DNA from: Aedes albopictus
Lineage: Eukaryota; Arthropoda; Insecta; Diptera; Culicidae
Assembly: GCF_035046485.1 (NCBI RefSeq)
Contig: NC_085138.1
Coordinates: 89,081,228 to 89,145,227 of the forward strand
Reading direction: 5' to 3'
DNA: 64,000 nt
Shown here piece by piece: positions 1 through 11,730 of the stretch (the stretch's first letter is position 1; each line of letters starts with the position of its first letter). A model generated the notes under the pieces. The model saw only the letters and a list, made by a program, of their open reading frames with translations, searched no databases and had not been told where the DNA came from. The position numbers were made by a program, and so were the translations under genes.

Positions 1-983
1 TTTGCCACACTTTGTGAATCACAGTTCAGCGGGATGGGGTTTAACTTTCAATTTCGCTAATCCGCGGCAGCGCGGCGGTCTGAATGAAGAGCTCGCGCTT
101 ATCAACACTAAAGTCAACTTCACACGAACAACCCCATGATTAGAGCAACACCACATCAGAGAAGGTGTTGTTTGCTTACGTTGAATCGAGTCCAATTTAA
201 TGTAGAGGAAGGTGGGACGATATGAGTGAATCCGGTAATTTATTTGGTGAGATCGTTCCATGGTTCCATGCAGATCATTTAATTCATCATATATTTCTTC
301 ACATAAACAAGATCTACTTTTCGTAACAGTCATGGAATATGCAAAAGGTGTACACTGTCTCTAGTAACGGATGGCATAATAACATTCCTTCCTTTACTTT
401 CCTTTGCTCGATACCCGTAACGATGTGGCTGTCACAGATTTTTTAAAGCTTGGAACCTATTAAGATGTTCATCGAGAATAGCAGGCATTTGGAAATCACG
501 GAATAGCAACTACTTACTAAAACAGTAAGTTATGCTCACATTCATCCTTCCGTTGTATGTACCGCCTTAGTCAGCTAAGTTCCAATAACGAACGGTAGAC
601 CCATTATATCTCGTATATCCCTAGTAAAGGGCAGCTGAGTGCTACATGGGTTCGCTCGGTACGTGTAATCATACCGAAACCAGTGAGAACTGAATGTTTA
701 CACACTGCCAAACAGGACTCTTCTTACAAACGCCAATATTCCCCCTCGCAAGAAGAAGAAAACTATTTACTGCGGTATCATCAGAATGAAAACAGCTTGT
801 TTTTTCTTCTTCCCTTTTGTTGCTGTTGGTAAGAAACCGATATACTGAACAACCATCATCAAGCCAACAGCTCACGTGTTACGCCGCACGGTGGATGCCA
901 TGCATAACATACGAGCCATAAGCAATTACGTAAATTTATCGCGTCCGACAGGGGAGCAGACAGGATTTTTATGGTTCTAGGGT
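1..983. other. Unassigned non-coding stretch
   Basis: I see no supportable gene here. Open frames are short, lack recognisable domains and overlap on both strands. No clear tandem or inverted repeat stands out before the MITE that follows. Confidence 0.5.
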
Positions 984-1200
984 ATCGCGCTACTTGGGCG
1001 GTGGTTTTCTTCGTCTGTTATTTTCGTCTGTTTTCCACTGTAACTCGGTCAATTTTGAACCGATTGACTTGAAATTTTGTACACGGGTAGATACTATACC
1101 TATCTCACCGCATTCCAAGAATTGTGTCAATTGGTTCAAGATTGACTGAGTTAAAGTGGAAAACAGACGAATATAGAAGCCACCGCCCAAGTAGCGCGAT
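984..1200. mobile_element. Foldback MITE with terminal inverted repeats
   Basis: The two ends mirror each other: ATCGCGCTACTTGGGCGGTGG-type sequence at the left reappears as its reverse complement at the right. The similarity runs inward for about 65-80 bp per arm, through a GTTTTCCACT / AGTGGAAAAC stretch. The roughly 70 bp centre is unpaired. There is no coding capacity. I could not define a convincing target-site duplication, so the superfamily is unassigned. Confidence 0.8.
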
Positions 1201-1850
1201 TCTACCTACTTTGCAGTAAGGAGCGAATGGTGAAGATAAAGACTACAATTATGTTATGTATTGATCACTTTGTGTTCGTACTCTGTGGGTTTCCTTAGGA
1301 AGCATTTAGAGAAACATAATTTTGTAACCAATTTCATAGAGATTTCATAACGAATATTACAACCACGACTTTTCTACAAGGGAATGTCCATAACTCATGT
1401 CACGCAAAAATCAACCATTTTCATTAAAACATTGTTTATGCACAATATTCGTTCTGAATTGCTCTTCCTCTTTTTATGTAGTTTTATGCCCTGCATAAAA
1501 GGTGCATACATTAAAAGTTCATAAAAATAACCTGCACAAAAAGAGGTTTTAGTGTACTACTTTGCACAGTTGTTAGTTTAACCACAGTCAAACAGACGTA
1601 ACGCTTCGAACATTTTTCGATTCAAATCATATTCACGGAAGCATGTTCACCCAATGCTAAAAGGACTGAGTTCGGCCAGCCTTCAACTAGGTGGCGGTAG
1701 TGAGCAAATGTCGAACTCGAGCAAAAACGATTCGTTCAAGGCCTACTGTGATTGAAATCGGACTATTTTCTGTCAATCTCCCAACACGCATGAATCAGAT
1801 CCAACAGATTTTCGGCTTTTGAAGAACTTGCACGAAAGGAATCTCTCGCA
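1201..1850. other. AT-rich non-coding stretch
   Basis: No gene or clear repeat structure seen. The tail end probably continues the copia-like remnant that follows, but I could not recognise integrase motifs in it. Confidence 0.4.
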
Positions 1851-1855
1851 CACTT

Positions 1856-2335
1856 TCATCTAATGCACAATACACATTTCAACCAAGGTTCTTTCTTCAC
1901 GTCCATACCGTCGACCATGCTTACCAATTTCTCCAGAATCTGCTGATTCAAATGACCGAGGCGCTTCTGCCAAATTTCCTCTTCTGCCGACAGGAACGAC
2001 TTGTGAGCCTTTTCCTGATTTAGACTATACATACCATCTACAGCAGTTCCAAAACGATCAAGCTTTCTCATTTATTCCAGACTTCACACTTCTCTGCGTC
2101 AAACACCATCGTCAAGCCCTTTTTGCAGATTTTGTTCACGGAAACCAACTAAATTGACTGACTATTCACTGTTTCTGATCTTCCTGCTCGTGAAAATTCT
2201 CTCAACTTGTGGTAATATGGTCAGCATCACACAAAGAGCACTTTGTTTGAACTTCGACGTTACCTTGCTTCTGGGGACAGTTCACAGGAAAATGTGCAGG
2301 CTTGTTGCAAGTGAAGCACGTTTCCGATTTCTTTC
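1856..2335 (-). pseudogene. Ty1/copia retrotransposon remnant (gag zinc knuckle to GAG-pre-integrase)
   Basis: Read on the minus strand, positions about 2335-2280 encode a zinc knuckle CFTCNKPAHFPVNC (C-x2-C-x4-H-x4-C). The reading then meets a stop. About 210 bp downstream lies a 71-residue frame containing IWQKRLGHLNQQILEKL, the hallmark of the GAG-pre-integrase domain that precedes the copia integrase zinc finger. This order fits a Ty1/copia Gag-Pol polyprotein. The intervening protease and everything after the pre-integrase domain are too decayed or absent to read. No LTRs are seen. It is a short dead fragment; the superfamily call is fairly secure, the lineage is not. Confidence 0.8.
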
Positions 2336-2399
2336 CAGCTCTTGGACGCCATGGCCTCTGCTTGATATACAGTTCTTGACTACCACTCTTCCGTGAGCT

Positions 2400-3085
2400 T
2401 GAGGTGAGAATTTGAGAAAGTTGACAATCAAGAGTAGCACGGACGATGGATTGTATACAAGTGATGGTGTCGAAGCCCGGCTGGAAAGTAGATGCTATAA
2501 AGGTTCTTGTCTACACTTTTCGCTGCTGCCGCTAACTGATGGCAGCACAGTAGCAGGAGGTTGTTCTGATATTCCACAGAGGAAATCCATCCGGGAATCG
2601 TTCAAGAAATTCTTCGCTGCTTCTCCACAAATGTGTTCCAGGACTCCTTTAGGTGTTTCTAGTAGAATTCCTATGGAGTTCTTGTAGAGATTCTTCAGGG
2701 GGTTCATGTAGGTTTCCCACAGAATTTTCTTCTAAGATTTCTAAATGATTCCATCTGAAATACCTCCGGGAACTCCCGTTGGGGGAAAACCAGAAGAAAC
2801 TTGCTGGAGTATTTCCTCAATGAAATCCTGTAGGATTGAATGCCATATATAACACGCAGCAGGAATTTCTCAAAATTCTCTCTAATTAACTCTTGGAGTA
2901 TGTCCATTAGAAACGCCTGAAAGAAATTAAGAATGAACTTCTGGATGAAATCCTGAAGGATCTGCAGGAATTACAAAGAGAACTCTTGGAGAAAACCGAA
3001 AAAGAGTTCCAAAATGAGCCCTGGAAAGAGTTGCTGAAGAAATCCTGTAAACAGTTTCTAAAAAAAAATTACAAGAACTTCCCGA
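2400..3085. repeat. Decayed gaattcctgga-type low-complexity repeat
   Basis: The stretch is made of degenerate 12-15 bp words such as AGGAATTCCTGGAAGAA in both orientations. Similar blocks recur across the window. Short frames inside it, rich in E, F, L, K and P, are artefacts of the repeat. Confidence 0.75.
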
Positions 3086-3253
3086 AGGCTAGGGACAAAA
3101 CATCGAAAGACAATACGTCGAATGCCAAAACGTCGAAAGGGACAAAACGTCGAAAATGAATAGTGTAAGTAAATAGTGATTATTTATTCTTTTAAAAGAA
3201 AGCCATTCTTTCACTTATCGACGTTTTGTCCTTTCAACATTCTATCCCTTCGA

Positions 3254-4445
3254 CAGTTTATTTTCTGCTTCGGTTTGCAGCGGACGCAGCACAAGATCAC
3301 TCCGCAGTGATTGGTATCATTAGTTGGTTCGATTGTCATACAGTGTCAGTGCTTGAACTCTTTTGTTCACAATCGCTTTGTGATTATCGCCTGTTCGTCA
3401 AAGCAATGATTTGCAATACGTTGCAATTTCGCTTCCCCGTGAGAGCATCTCCACCCGGCTGGGAAGAGATTACTGGATTCACAAAGCGGTTGAATGCGGA
3501 TGTGAAGCAAATGGAAACCATCTACAAGATGCCACAGGATAAATCGATTTGCATAACGTTCAAATCGTCGGAAGCCTTCGAAGACGCATTAGGGTGTAAT
3601 GAGGAGTGTTTGAAGTTTGCTTACTCCAACGGTACAATTGTCGACGTGTACATGTCCAGCCTTGGGCAGAAACGTTGCATATGTGCGAGTCTTTGATTTG
3701 CCGCCAGAGTTACCCGACAACGCTCTGTCGTCGGTACTTGGACAGTATGGAATTGTAAAAAGAATGGTGAGAGAGGAGTTTCCAAGCGGTTTTGGATTAA
3801 ATCACTTTCACACTGGCGTTCGTGGTGTGTACGTTGATATTGAAAAGGAAATCCCTGCTGCCTTGGAAGTTTGCGACTGGAAAGCGAGGATATTTTATGA
3901 TGGCCTCTAGAACAAATGCTTATTGTGCAATCTGGAAGGGCATCGAAAAGATTCCTGCCCGCAAAGGAAAACCCAGAAACGGAAAGAGAAAAGGAAAAAA
4001 GTATCATATGCGGAAATAGTTGAAAGCGGACTTGTGTCACTGTTGGACGAAACGGATTCTGTCGGAGAAGAGATGATCGAAGAGGAACTAATTGACGCGG
4101 AAATAATACAAGTTACGGAATCGGGAGCAGCACGACAGCAGAGACAACAGGAAGAAGAAGCGGAACAGAAGATAAGACAGGGGAAAGCATTAGAAAAGTT
4201 GACGAATTTGACTTCAGCGATACAGGAAGCGGTAAACAAGCAGCAAGCGAGTGAGAGACGAGCACAATTTGCCACATCAGGATCCAAGGAGATGCTGCGT
4301 CCCAAAAAAAGCAGCTCGAAAAAGCACGAAGTGATAATTTTAAGTTTACCAATTGTTTAACCATTATGTTTATTCAATACTCTGATTTTGGCTCCGTAAT
4401 GTGTTCTGCACGAATGAGCCTATAAATAAATGCAAGAAAAAAAAA
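3254..4445 (+). mobile_element. Gag-only non-LTR retrotransposon derivative with TSD and poly(A)
   Basis: The element is flanked by a perfect 11 bp direct repeat, TATCCCTTCGA, at 3243-3253 and 4446-4456. It ends in A9, the signature of target-primed reverse transcription. It begins CAGTTTATTTTC, with a CGGACG word about 27 bp downstream, resembling the Inr plus DPE promoter layout of jockey-group LINEs and hinting that the 5' end is complete. Its only recognisable coding content is one gag-like ORF1. There is no endonuclease or reverse transcriptase, so it must have been mobilised in trans. It landed inside a MITE. Confidence 0.85.
3406..4360 (+). pseudogene. LINE ORF1 (gag-like) protein, frameshifted and with an internal stop
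   Basis: The product would be a LINE ORF1 nucleic-acid-binding protein. A start ATG at 3406 opens frame 1. Around 3650 the reading must shift to frame 2, where the sequence continues NVAYVRVFDLPPELPD, an RRM-like segment. A TAG at 3908-3910 then interrupts, and the same frame resumes directly with the zinc knuckle CLLCNLEGHRKDSC (C-x2-C-x4-H-x4-C) at about 3917-3958. The C-terminal third is a basic then acidic, Q/E-rich tail ending at 4360. One frameshift and one nonsense codon, probably an AAG to TAG change, inactivate it. No pol ORF follows. Confidence 0.8.
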
Positions 4446-4499
4446 TATCCCTTCGAAAATTATCATTTGACGTTTCGACGTTTTGTCACCCATCCCACC

Positions 4500-4760
4500 C
4501 AGGAATTGCTTCTGAAATTTATTCTGGAGCTTCTTCGTGAACTACTTCCGAGATTCCTTTGGGAACTCTTGCCGGAGTAGTTTCGCTCAAAATAAATACC
4601 CGGAATTCTTGAAGCAATCCCAGAAGTAGTTCCTGAAAGAATGCCGGAAGGAGCTCCAGGAAAAATTCTCAGGAATACCTTCTGGAAGTCAAAACAAACT
4701 TCTGAAGATATTCCAATAGAAATTCTTAGGAGAATCCAAGGGGAATGACATTTCCTTTGC
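4500..4760. repeat. Decayed gaattcctgga-type repeat, block 2
   Basis: Degenerate GGAATTCCTGGAAGA-like words continue on the far side of the MITE, so the MITE probably inserted into this repeat block. Nothing coding. Confidence 0.65.
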
Positions 4761-4765
4761 TAACT

Positions 4766-4870
4766 GGAAAAAATCGCATTTATCCGTTGCTAACCGTCGT
4801 TAACCGCATCTAACTGCTGCTCGGTTAGCAGCGGTTAGCGACAGTTAGGAACGGATAAAAGCGGATTTCC
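4766..4870. mobile_element. Small 105 bp palindromic MITE
   Basis: Left arm GGAAAAAATCGCATTTATCC pairs with the right arm that ends GGATAAAAGCGGATTTCC. Inner GCTAACCG and CGGTTAGC words continue the palindrome to the centre. The element is non-coding and could fold into one hairpin of about 50 bp arms. Confidence 0.75.
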
Positions 4871-4879
4871 TGGTTTGAA

Positions 4880-5260
4880 AAGTGTTAATCCCCATGGGAG
4901 AATCTAGAATGGAATTCCTGGAGGATGAAGGAATCTAGGAATTCCTCGACTAATCTCAGAAGGTATTTTTTTTTTAGGAAATTCCAGAAAAAAATCTCGG
5001 GAGTACTTCTTGGAGGAATCCTGGCAAGAGCTCTTGAAGAAATCACAGACAGAATTTCTTTAGGAATCTCAGAAGAAACTCCTGGTAGAACCCCAGAGAA
5101 TCATCAAGAACATTGTGGGAATCCCACAACTCCTGGAGGAATTCTGGAACAAGTTTGTGGAAAAAACGGGAAGCATTTCTAGGAGGAGTCAGAGATGGAA
5201 TTCCTGTGGAATCCCAGATGGACCTCCTGGAGAGGTTCCACCCGTGTCCAATGTGGCAGA
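4880..5260. repeat. Decayed gaattcctgga-type repeat, block 3
   Basis: Again runs of AGGAATTCCTGGA-like words. The 85-aa and 77-aa frames here are repeat artefacts. Confidence 0.6.
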
Positions 5261-7950
5261 TGAGGAGGAGCATCATCTGTCGAGCATTGAGCGTAACTTA
5301 TGACCGAGAACGACAACTGCGCGTCTATTCAGCTAGATCATACTGAGAATGCTTAGGTTCCATTTCAGGATCATTTCATAAGCACACCTTTCTTCGTGCT
5401 TGACACATGATAAACGACTGCAAGCATGTATGATTAGCAAAGTTATGATCTGAGATTTAAGAATGACAGTAGAAGAGCTGATAGGTCACTAAGCTAGGAA
5501 ATATGCACGTTTCCAGTTGGAACATTACACCAAGAACAAGAAAGCCAGCATCATATTTCTCCGATTTTCAATCACCCAACCCTTTTCCCACAACAATAAC
5601 TCGCATTTCCTCGCGATGGCAAAAAGAACAAGCTTATTACACGGTTCCGAGACCCCGACGAATGATCTGATTTAATCGCAATTTTGCCTCCCCATTGCAT
5701 TGCCGTTGCTGCCGGTAGGTATCTTTCGGTGGAAGATACTTACTTTGTGTTTCCTCCAGATTCATCCTACAGACAGACAGACAGTCAACAGCCAGCCACA
5801 ACAACGACGTTCGTCTTCGTCGTCGTCATGGTGGGAAACTGGGCTGGGACCATGTTCTCAGGAACTTGTCTTAGCACCTGGCACGGCGGCGCGGTGTGGC
5901 ATCGTCGTCAAACGTCGTCGCCACACCGAGCAATAGGCCGGGGAAGATTCTCCCCCCAATCTCCCAGTCGAGTGGAACAGGTGCGGCGAGGACGCTCGCA
6001 GATTGAAGAAATGTTTTGCAAGCGGCGGCGGTGATTGATTTATTCGGCAATTTCGGCCTGATTTACTGTGACGGCGGATGGACATGGACAGCGCGGGAAC
6101 GAAAACAGGGAAGAGATTTCGATTGATGGAAAATTGAAGGCCCTTCGGGAACGATTTTCGCTTTCGGGCTAAGAACAGCGATTTCAGAACATGATGCATC
6201 GATCGGCACCGACCACGCCGTCGCTTCGCCGGAAGGAAGTTGATTGACAGACGGTGATTAGGTGGGTGAATTGAGAAATGTTGATGGTTGCGACGACGAC
6301 GACGACGACGGCCACAATGATGATGATGGTGATGAGCGTGAAGGTGCTTGATGCGCGTTGCAAAATCTTGAACGGAACAAATCGACTGACATTCTGACTG
6401 AGGCGATGAAGTAGATGGATTGATGCTGGGCGTGTCGAAGAGTGTAGGAACAATTATTGGCATCCGATTCTAGGATCGGATTTTGTTGCCAGGTTTCAGT
6501 GAACTGAACAGTGTTGATTTCTGAAGTTGTCAGGCCTGATGTTAATTTCAGTTGTGCGTTTTTGAATTTATTGATATGTTACTGGTGTCGTGAAACGGTC
6601 ACTCCAATGTAAATCAAACGAAAATGTTTTTCAGTGTGTTCCATGTAATATTGAACTTTTTCGAACTAAATTCATATGAGTAAATAATATGTAAACAAAA
6701 TAAGCTTAAAGCGAAGTCATGGACTACTATTAGGAAAAGTACGAATGCAAAATATATCTCCAGAAGGAAACAAGAATCACACTGACTAACCCAAAGAAAA
6801 TAACATTGCACAACATTGCCAAATATAAATCGCAAATCGAGGGAAAAAAATAAATCGCTTTTCGAATTTCTGCCATCCGGTCCCAGCAGCGCAGCCGTAT
6901 CATCGTCATACGTACGTATTGAGCTTTCGATCTTGGATCACCCAGTTCAGTTGTTTTCGTCTTGGATTGAAACGTTCTCTGTCTCTCATGCGCGGCTCAA
7001 GTCGATTCTTTCGCTGTCGATGTCGACAACTGGGTGCAGGGCAGGTTGTTTTTATGGGGGCTTTTCCGTTCAGAGACGTAAATAAAATGACAGGTGGAAT
7101 CGGTTTTCTAACTCGGATGGAAATTGCGTACCTATGCGAGAGGCAAGGCGGCGAAACTCCAAACAACGTTAGTTTATTGGTTGTTTTTTTATTATTTGTT
7201 ATATTGATATTGTTGGCGCGATCAATTACCGCGCACTGGGTTTTTAGGGACGACACTATTCTTCAGGCCTAGGTAGTCACAAATTTCGTGTAGCAACGAC
7301 GAGCTGATTTTGGGACACGTCATTCACTGTACCGCGTGCTCACTGGGGGTCTGAGGGACTTTCTTTCTAGCGAGGGAGGTTAAGCGAACGAGTGTATGCT
7401 TCGAGTGTCGAGTACAAACTAATTTATTGTTCAATAAAAATGTTCTCTTAGGGCCAATTTGCATGTGTGTGATTGTTATAATTGTTGGTCGTGTGCAGAG
7501 CCGTAGCGTGGTCCCATGGCGCCCTTGGCAAGCATTAAGATTGGCGCCCCACGACAATTGGCTTCTTTAGCGGTGTTGAGATGACTCCTGAATCTGCATG
7601 TCAAACTGAACCGAAATCCAAATTTTCATGAATTTTGGTGCCCGGGAACCTATTTAAAAATCAGTTGCTCTTTTTTAAAGGTTGGATTTTGGTGTTTCGA
7701 AGAAACAGATTTTCCCCGAATTTTTCTTTTTTGTTAGGTTAGAGTATTTTTCAGTTGTGTATTTCTTTAGGAGTTTGAAACGACCTTTTTAATTTTGAAT
7801 TTATTTTTATTGTTATTTGAATTAAAAATTTGCTATACCAAATAAATTTACCAATGGCTTCTTCTGAAGTGTAATCAAAATATTTCCCAGAAAAAAGTGA
7901 ATTTTCAGTAATCATTAGACGCACCATGGGCATGGAAGAATGCCGGGAAA
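5261..7950. other. Largely unique non-coding DNA, possible host regulatory or UTR sequence
   Basis: This stretch is higher in GC than its surroundings and contains a (CGA)n microsatellite at 6291-6310. Frames of up to 201 aa exist, but they are driven by GAC/GTC repeats or H/R-rich low complexity and show no domain. The 117-aa plus-strand frame at 6919-7272 ends in a hydrophobic segment but has no recognisable family, and I do not call it. I see nothing decisive. Confidence 0.4.
6291..6310. repeat. (CGA)n trinucleotide microsatellite
   Basis: Six to seven uninterrupted GAC units. Similar short tracts occur at 29283-29309, 39344-39360 (as GTC) and 59197-59214. Confidence 0.9.
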
Positions 7951-7959
7951 AATACCTGT

Positions 7960-9100
7960 AGAACTCTCTTTATAAGTTTTTTGTTGGAATCTCCAGAAGA
8001 ATTCCTGCTGGAATCACTGAATGAACTTCTGAAACTCTGGAGGAGTTCCTGCAGGAATATTCGGAGGAATACCTGATGAAAACCCGGGAATCATTTCAGC
8101 AAGATTTTCCAATTCTTGGAAATACTAAAACAGTCTGTGAAGAATTGCCTGTAAGAATTTGTGGAGATCCACTGGAAATATTTTTGAAAGAATTTTTGAA
8201 GTATTTCCTGATACAAAAACTTAAGGATTCTTTGGAGAATATTCTAAAAATCCCCAGAAGGTTTTACGAAGAAATCCCTGGAGGAATTTCTGAAGAATTC
8301 CATGTAAGGCTTTAAAAAAAACCTTTGGAGATTCTGGATGAAATCAATGGCGGATTTTCTAACGGAATACCAGGGGAAATTTATGAAAAAAAAAATCCAA
8401 GTTCATGATTTTCTAGAGGAGTTTATGGAAAAACTCATGGTTTTATAGAGGGACTCCAGCAGAAATTTATGGAGAATTTTTTAGTGAACATGGAATAATT
8501 TTGGAAGAAATCAATGGTAGATTTTCTAAGCGATATGAGAGATTTCTTCTTAGAGGCATTTCTGAAAAAATCCTGGGTGGGATTTCTAAAGCAATCTCTA
8601 AAGGATTTTCTATAGAAAAAAAATGAAAAAATGTGAAATACAAGTATGGAAAAATAGAAGCTTAAACCCCCATAAAATTTATAGAATCTGTGGAGAAATT
8701 TCTAAAGGAATCTTGAAGGAAATTTCCAAATTTATCCACGAAAGATTTTTTGAAATAATTTTTTTAAGGGAACTATGGAAGTTTATCAAATAACATCCTT
8801 AGAAAAGTATTAGAAGAAAACCTTTAACCAATTTCTGAATAAATTACAAGATAACTTCTGAATGTCTCCCCAGAGGAGTTTCTATAGGTATCCTTCGAAA
8901 AATTTCGAAAGGAATCTTCAGAAGAATTTTTGATTTTCTGTTTTGAGTTTCTGTGAGAATTTCTGGAGGACATGTTTGAGAATTTTTAAAAGAAATCTAA
9001 AGAAGAATTTTATGAAAGAATTTTTGAAAGATTTTCTGAAGGAAACCTAGCAAGAAATTGCGAAGAAATACTCAAAATCTATAAAATAAAAAAACATCAT
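7960..9100. repeat. Decayed gaattcctgga-type repeat, block 4 (A-rich)
   Basis: More than 1 kb of words such as GAAGAATTTCTGAAGGAA with drifting spacing. No coding evidence. The 79-aa frame at 8076-8315 is composed of the repeat. Confidence 0.65.
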
Positions 9101-9319
9101 TCCCTTTTCTTCTAGCTTTAGGCCTTTTCCGTAAGGTAAGGCTCTGGTTGTGTGCTGTGTAGATACAATTTTGCTAAGTGTTTGTGTGGTTTACAATTTA
9201 TGTTCTACGTGTTTAGTTTTAAGATTATTAACCCTTTGAGATCCGGATTTTAACGTATGATCTTCAACAGATATTATAACTTTGGCTAAAATATAAACGA
9301 CTCATAAAATAGTGATCAT

Positions 9320-10020
9320 TTTCCATAACAAAGAAGTACGGCTGGAAGCAATAATAAACTACAAAATATCAAATAAACTTATCAAAAAGTGCATATATAA
9401 ATCAAAATTTCCCATAAATAACTGATTTTTGAGCAATAAAATATGTCAGAATTTCGACGAATAATTCAATAATTAAATAAATAACTACATTTTTTTTTCA
9501 TATAAAAAGTTCAAATTTTCCATAAAAAATTTAAAAATTCCCATTTTTAAAACATCATAAAAGCAATTGAAAATTTAGCAATAAATACGAATCAACGAGC
9601 AATCAACTTGAATGCAATTCTAGGTAAAAGTATCGGCCGAGCCACGCGCCGAAGCCACATAGAGGATTAAACTGCGGCATAACTGCGTCGATTCGGCTGT
9701 AGACAATCCACAGATCCAAGAATTTGCCCGGTATAATTCGAACAGCAAGCAATTGTCTGTTAAATTACACACACAGATTCAGTCTTTCTATCATAGTTCT
9801 CTGTTATAGTATGTTCGATATTTTTTTGTTGGAAAAAATATAGTTTTTATGGTTGATTTATTTGTGGAAATTCTGACATTGTTTATTTCTCGAAAATCAA
9901 TTATTTATGGGAAATTTTGATTTATTTATGCACTTTTATCTGTTTATGGAACTTTTATAGTTATTATTGCTTCCACCCCTATTTATTTATTGGAAATTTT
10001 CGAATTATTTATGGAAACTT
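9320..10020. mobile_element. AT-rich foldback element with ~130 bp or longer arms
   Basis: The left arm at about 9338-9480 reads GGAAGCAATAATAAACT, AAATCAAAATTTCCCATAAA and ATGTCAGAATTTC. The right arm at about 9850-9978 carries the reverse complement in order: GAAATTCTGACAT, TTTATGGGAAATTTTGATTT and AGTTATTATTGCTTCC. Weaker similarity extends outward to about 9300 and 10050. The centre (about 9590-9790) is GC-richer and unrelated. It is non-coding. Confidence 0.75.
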
Positions 10021-10089
10021 TGTAATTTATTATGGGGCATTTAATTGGCTGCCTTTTAACTTTTTATAACGTCGAGTAAACCATGAGCT

Positions 10090-10560
10090 TGCATTTCATT
10101 TGATTGGAAACTCGCTTTCAAGCTATGTTTCTGAATTTTCGAAACTAGTCTCCGATCCAGCTCCGCCTTCTTCACGATAGCTCTCTCAAATCCGTCAATT
10201 GTCTTCGAAGGACGCCCTGATTACCGGCATCACTGATATGGGACGCTTGCTGGATACATTATGTTGGTCCTTTTCCGGTTGTACCACGAAACCTTGCTTC
10301 CACATATTGTTCCCATCTGCTATGATATCACATGTACTATGTGTTCGCCGGACTGAGTTACCTCAGCATTTCATACGTTATACGGTCCTCGCCCGGAGCT
10401 GTATGATTCTTGTTTGTGTTCAATAGGTGTTGCCAAGTTTTCATGTCTAGCAAACCATAAATCGCTGTGACATCATAACATTCATCTGGTAGACAGTCTC
10501 GAAATGGTAGATAAACTGTTCCGCGATTTCCTAATCCTTCTACATCAGCGCCCAATTTTG
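10090..10560 (-). pseudogene. Non-LTR retrotransposon fragment: start of reverse transcriptase domain
   Basis: On the minus strand a 65-aa frame ends ...NHTAPGEDRITYEMLR, the conserved 'APG-DGI' entry to LINE RT domains. After a stop and frame change, the strand continues with WKQGFVVQPEKDQHN and then KRPISVMPVI, matching the next conserved 'W-K--VV-P--K' and 'RPIS' blocks. The rest of RT and the endonuclease are missing. It is a short dead scrap; the clade cannot be assigned. Confidence 0.75.
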
Positions 10561-10839
10561 GTCCATAGTTCGTGCATAGCGGTGAACGGGCCCACCTCGT
10601 TTGAAAACTCCTTTAGCTTTTTAACTAGTTCCTATCGTTTTGCCCCCGGCAGGTTTCATTTGAGGGAACCGGCAGGTTTCATTTGATATTCTATTGAACT
10701 CCTGACTAGCTTTGGGTTTCTCTCTCTAGGGCTTGTCCACACCGGCAGACCACCATAACTTTGGGAGGAGTCTTTTTATCCTTCCTTCTGTGTCGAATTT
10801 TCGCGGTTTTAAGCAAATCCATCACATTGGTGGCCTTCC

Positions 10840-11420
10840 TCCATTCCGGAAAATTCTATACAAGTTACTCAAACATCCTGAAAGTTATTTCAAGAGGAAT
10901 CCTGCTAAGCACTCCTGAAAAAAATCTGGAGAAACTCTTGGAAGATCCCTGGAAGGAATAACTGGAGGAATTCCAGGATAATTCTAGAAAGAATCCCAGA
11001 AAAATACCAAACATTTCTGGAGGATTATGTGAATTTCTGAAGGAAAACTCTTTGATTAATCTCGGAAGGTGTTGCTCGAGGAATTCCGGAAGGAAAGCCT
11101 GGAAAGAATTCCAGAAAGAATGTCTGAATGGATTCCAGCCACAGAGAATCCCTAAAGTAATCCCGGAACAATCTCGAAATAAACTTTTGGAACAATTTCG
11201 GAAAGAATTCTGGGAGAATTCCCGGAAAAAAATCCCGGAAGGAATTCCTGAAGAAATTCTGGAAGAATTCCGGAAAAGATTCCTGAAAGAATCATGGAAG
11301 GAATACCTGGAAGAATCCTATCAGGATTTTCTGGAAGAATCCGGGAAGGAACTTTGTTGAGTCCTGAAAAAAACTCTTGCAATAATCCCATAAGGAATTA
11401 TCTTGAACTTTCCCAGAAAA
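10840..11420. repeat. Decayed gaattcctgga-type repeat, block 5
   Basis: Well-preserved words such as GGAAGAATTCCGGAAAAG with many near-copies. It translates on either strand into E/F/R-rich or P/G/I-rich frames (11052-11360 plus, 11152-11391 minus), which are artefacts. Confidence 0.75.
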
Positions 11421-11730
11421 AAATCTGGACGAATTCCTTTCTTTGTTTTATTAAGTGTCTCGATACGCATCCAAAACGAGTGATACGTAGCCAACCAAAA
11501 TCGAGTGGCAATGTCGACGTTACTGCAGAACTACGGTTACTTTTTAATCTGTGCAATACATCGAACAGGAGACGCACGATCTGCTCTTGGTGAAACTAGG
11601 GCTCAAATGGCTGCATCTATAAGAACTCTAATGCAAACCATAACCAAATGTAAGCATGATCTCAAGCGTTTTTGGCTAACAGTTCGACAGTCTCCAGTCT
11701 GGATTTACTGCGTCCCAGGAAAGAAGTGTC

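Larger units (their letters stand above)
3092..4490. mobile_element. MITE with GACAAAACGTCGAAA-type inverted ends, interrupted by a LINE
   Basis: The left end carries several copies of a (G)ACAAAACGTCGAAA motif and the right end carries the complement, TTTCGACGTTTTGTC. Ignoring the 1.19 kb insertion and one copy of its duplicated target, the element would be about 200 bp. The central ACGTTTTGTCC word at about 3220 also belongs to it. It is non-coding. The true boundaries and target-site duplication are uncertain. Confidence 0.7.

Noticed and set aside
5858..6463. 201-aa minus-strand frame, H/R/S-rich
   Set aside because: Its composition comes from a GAC/GTC tract and neighbouring low complexity. 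It has no domain, and overlapping frames exist on the same and opposite strands.
11052..11391. 102-aa plus and 79-aa minus frames with E/F/K- or P/G/I-rich repeats
   Set aside because: Both are read-throughs of the decayed gaattcctgga-type repeat in two directions.
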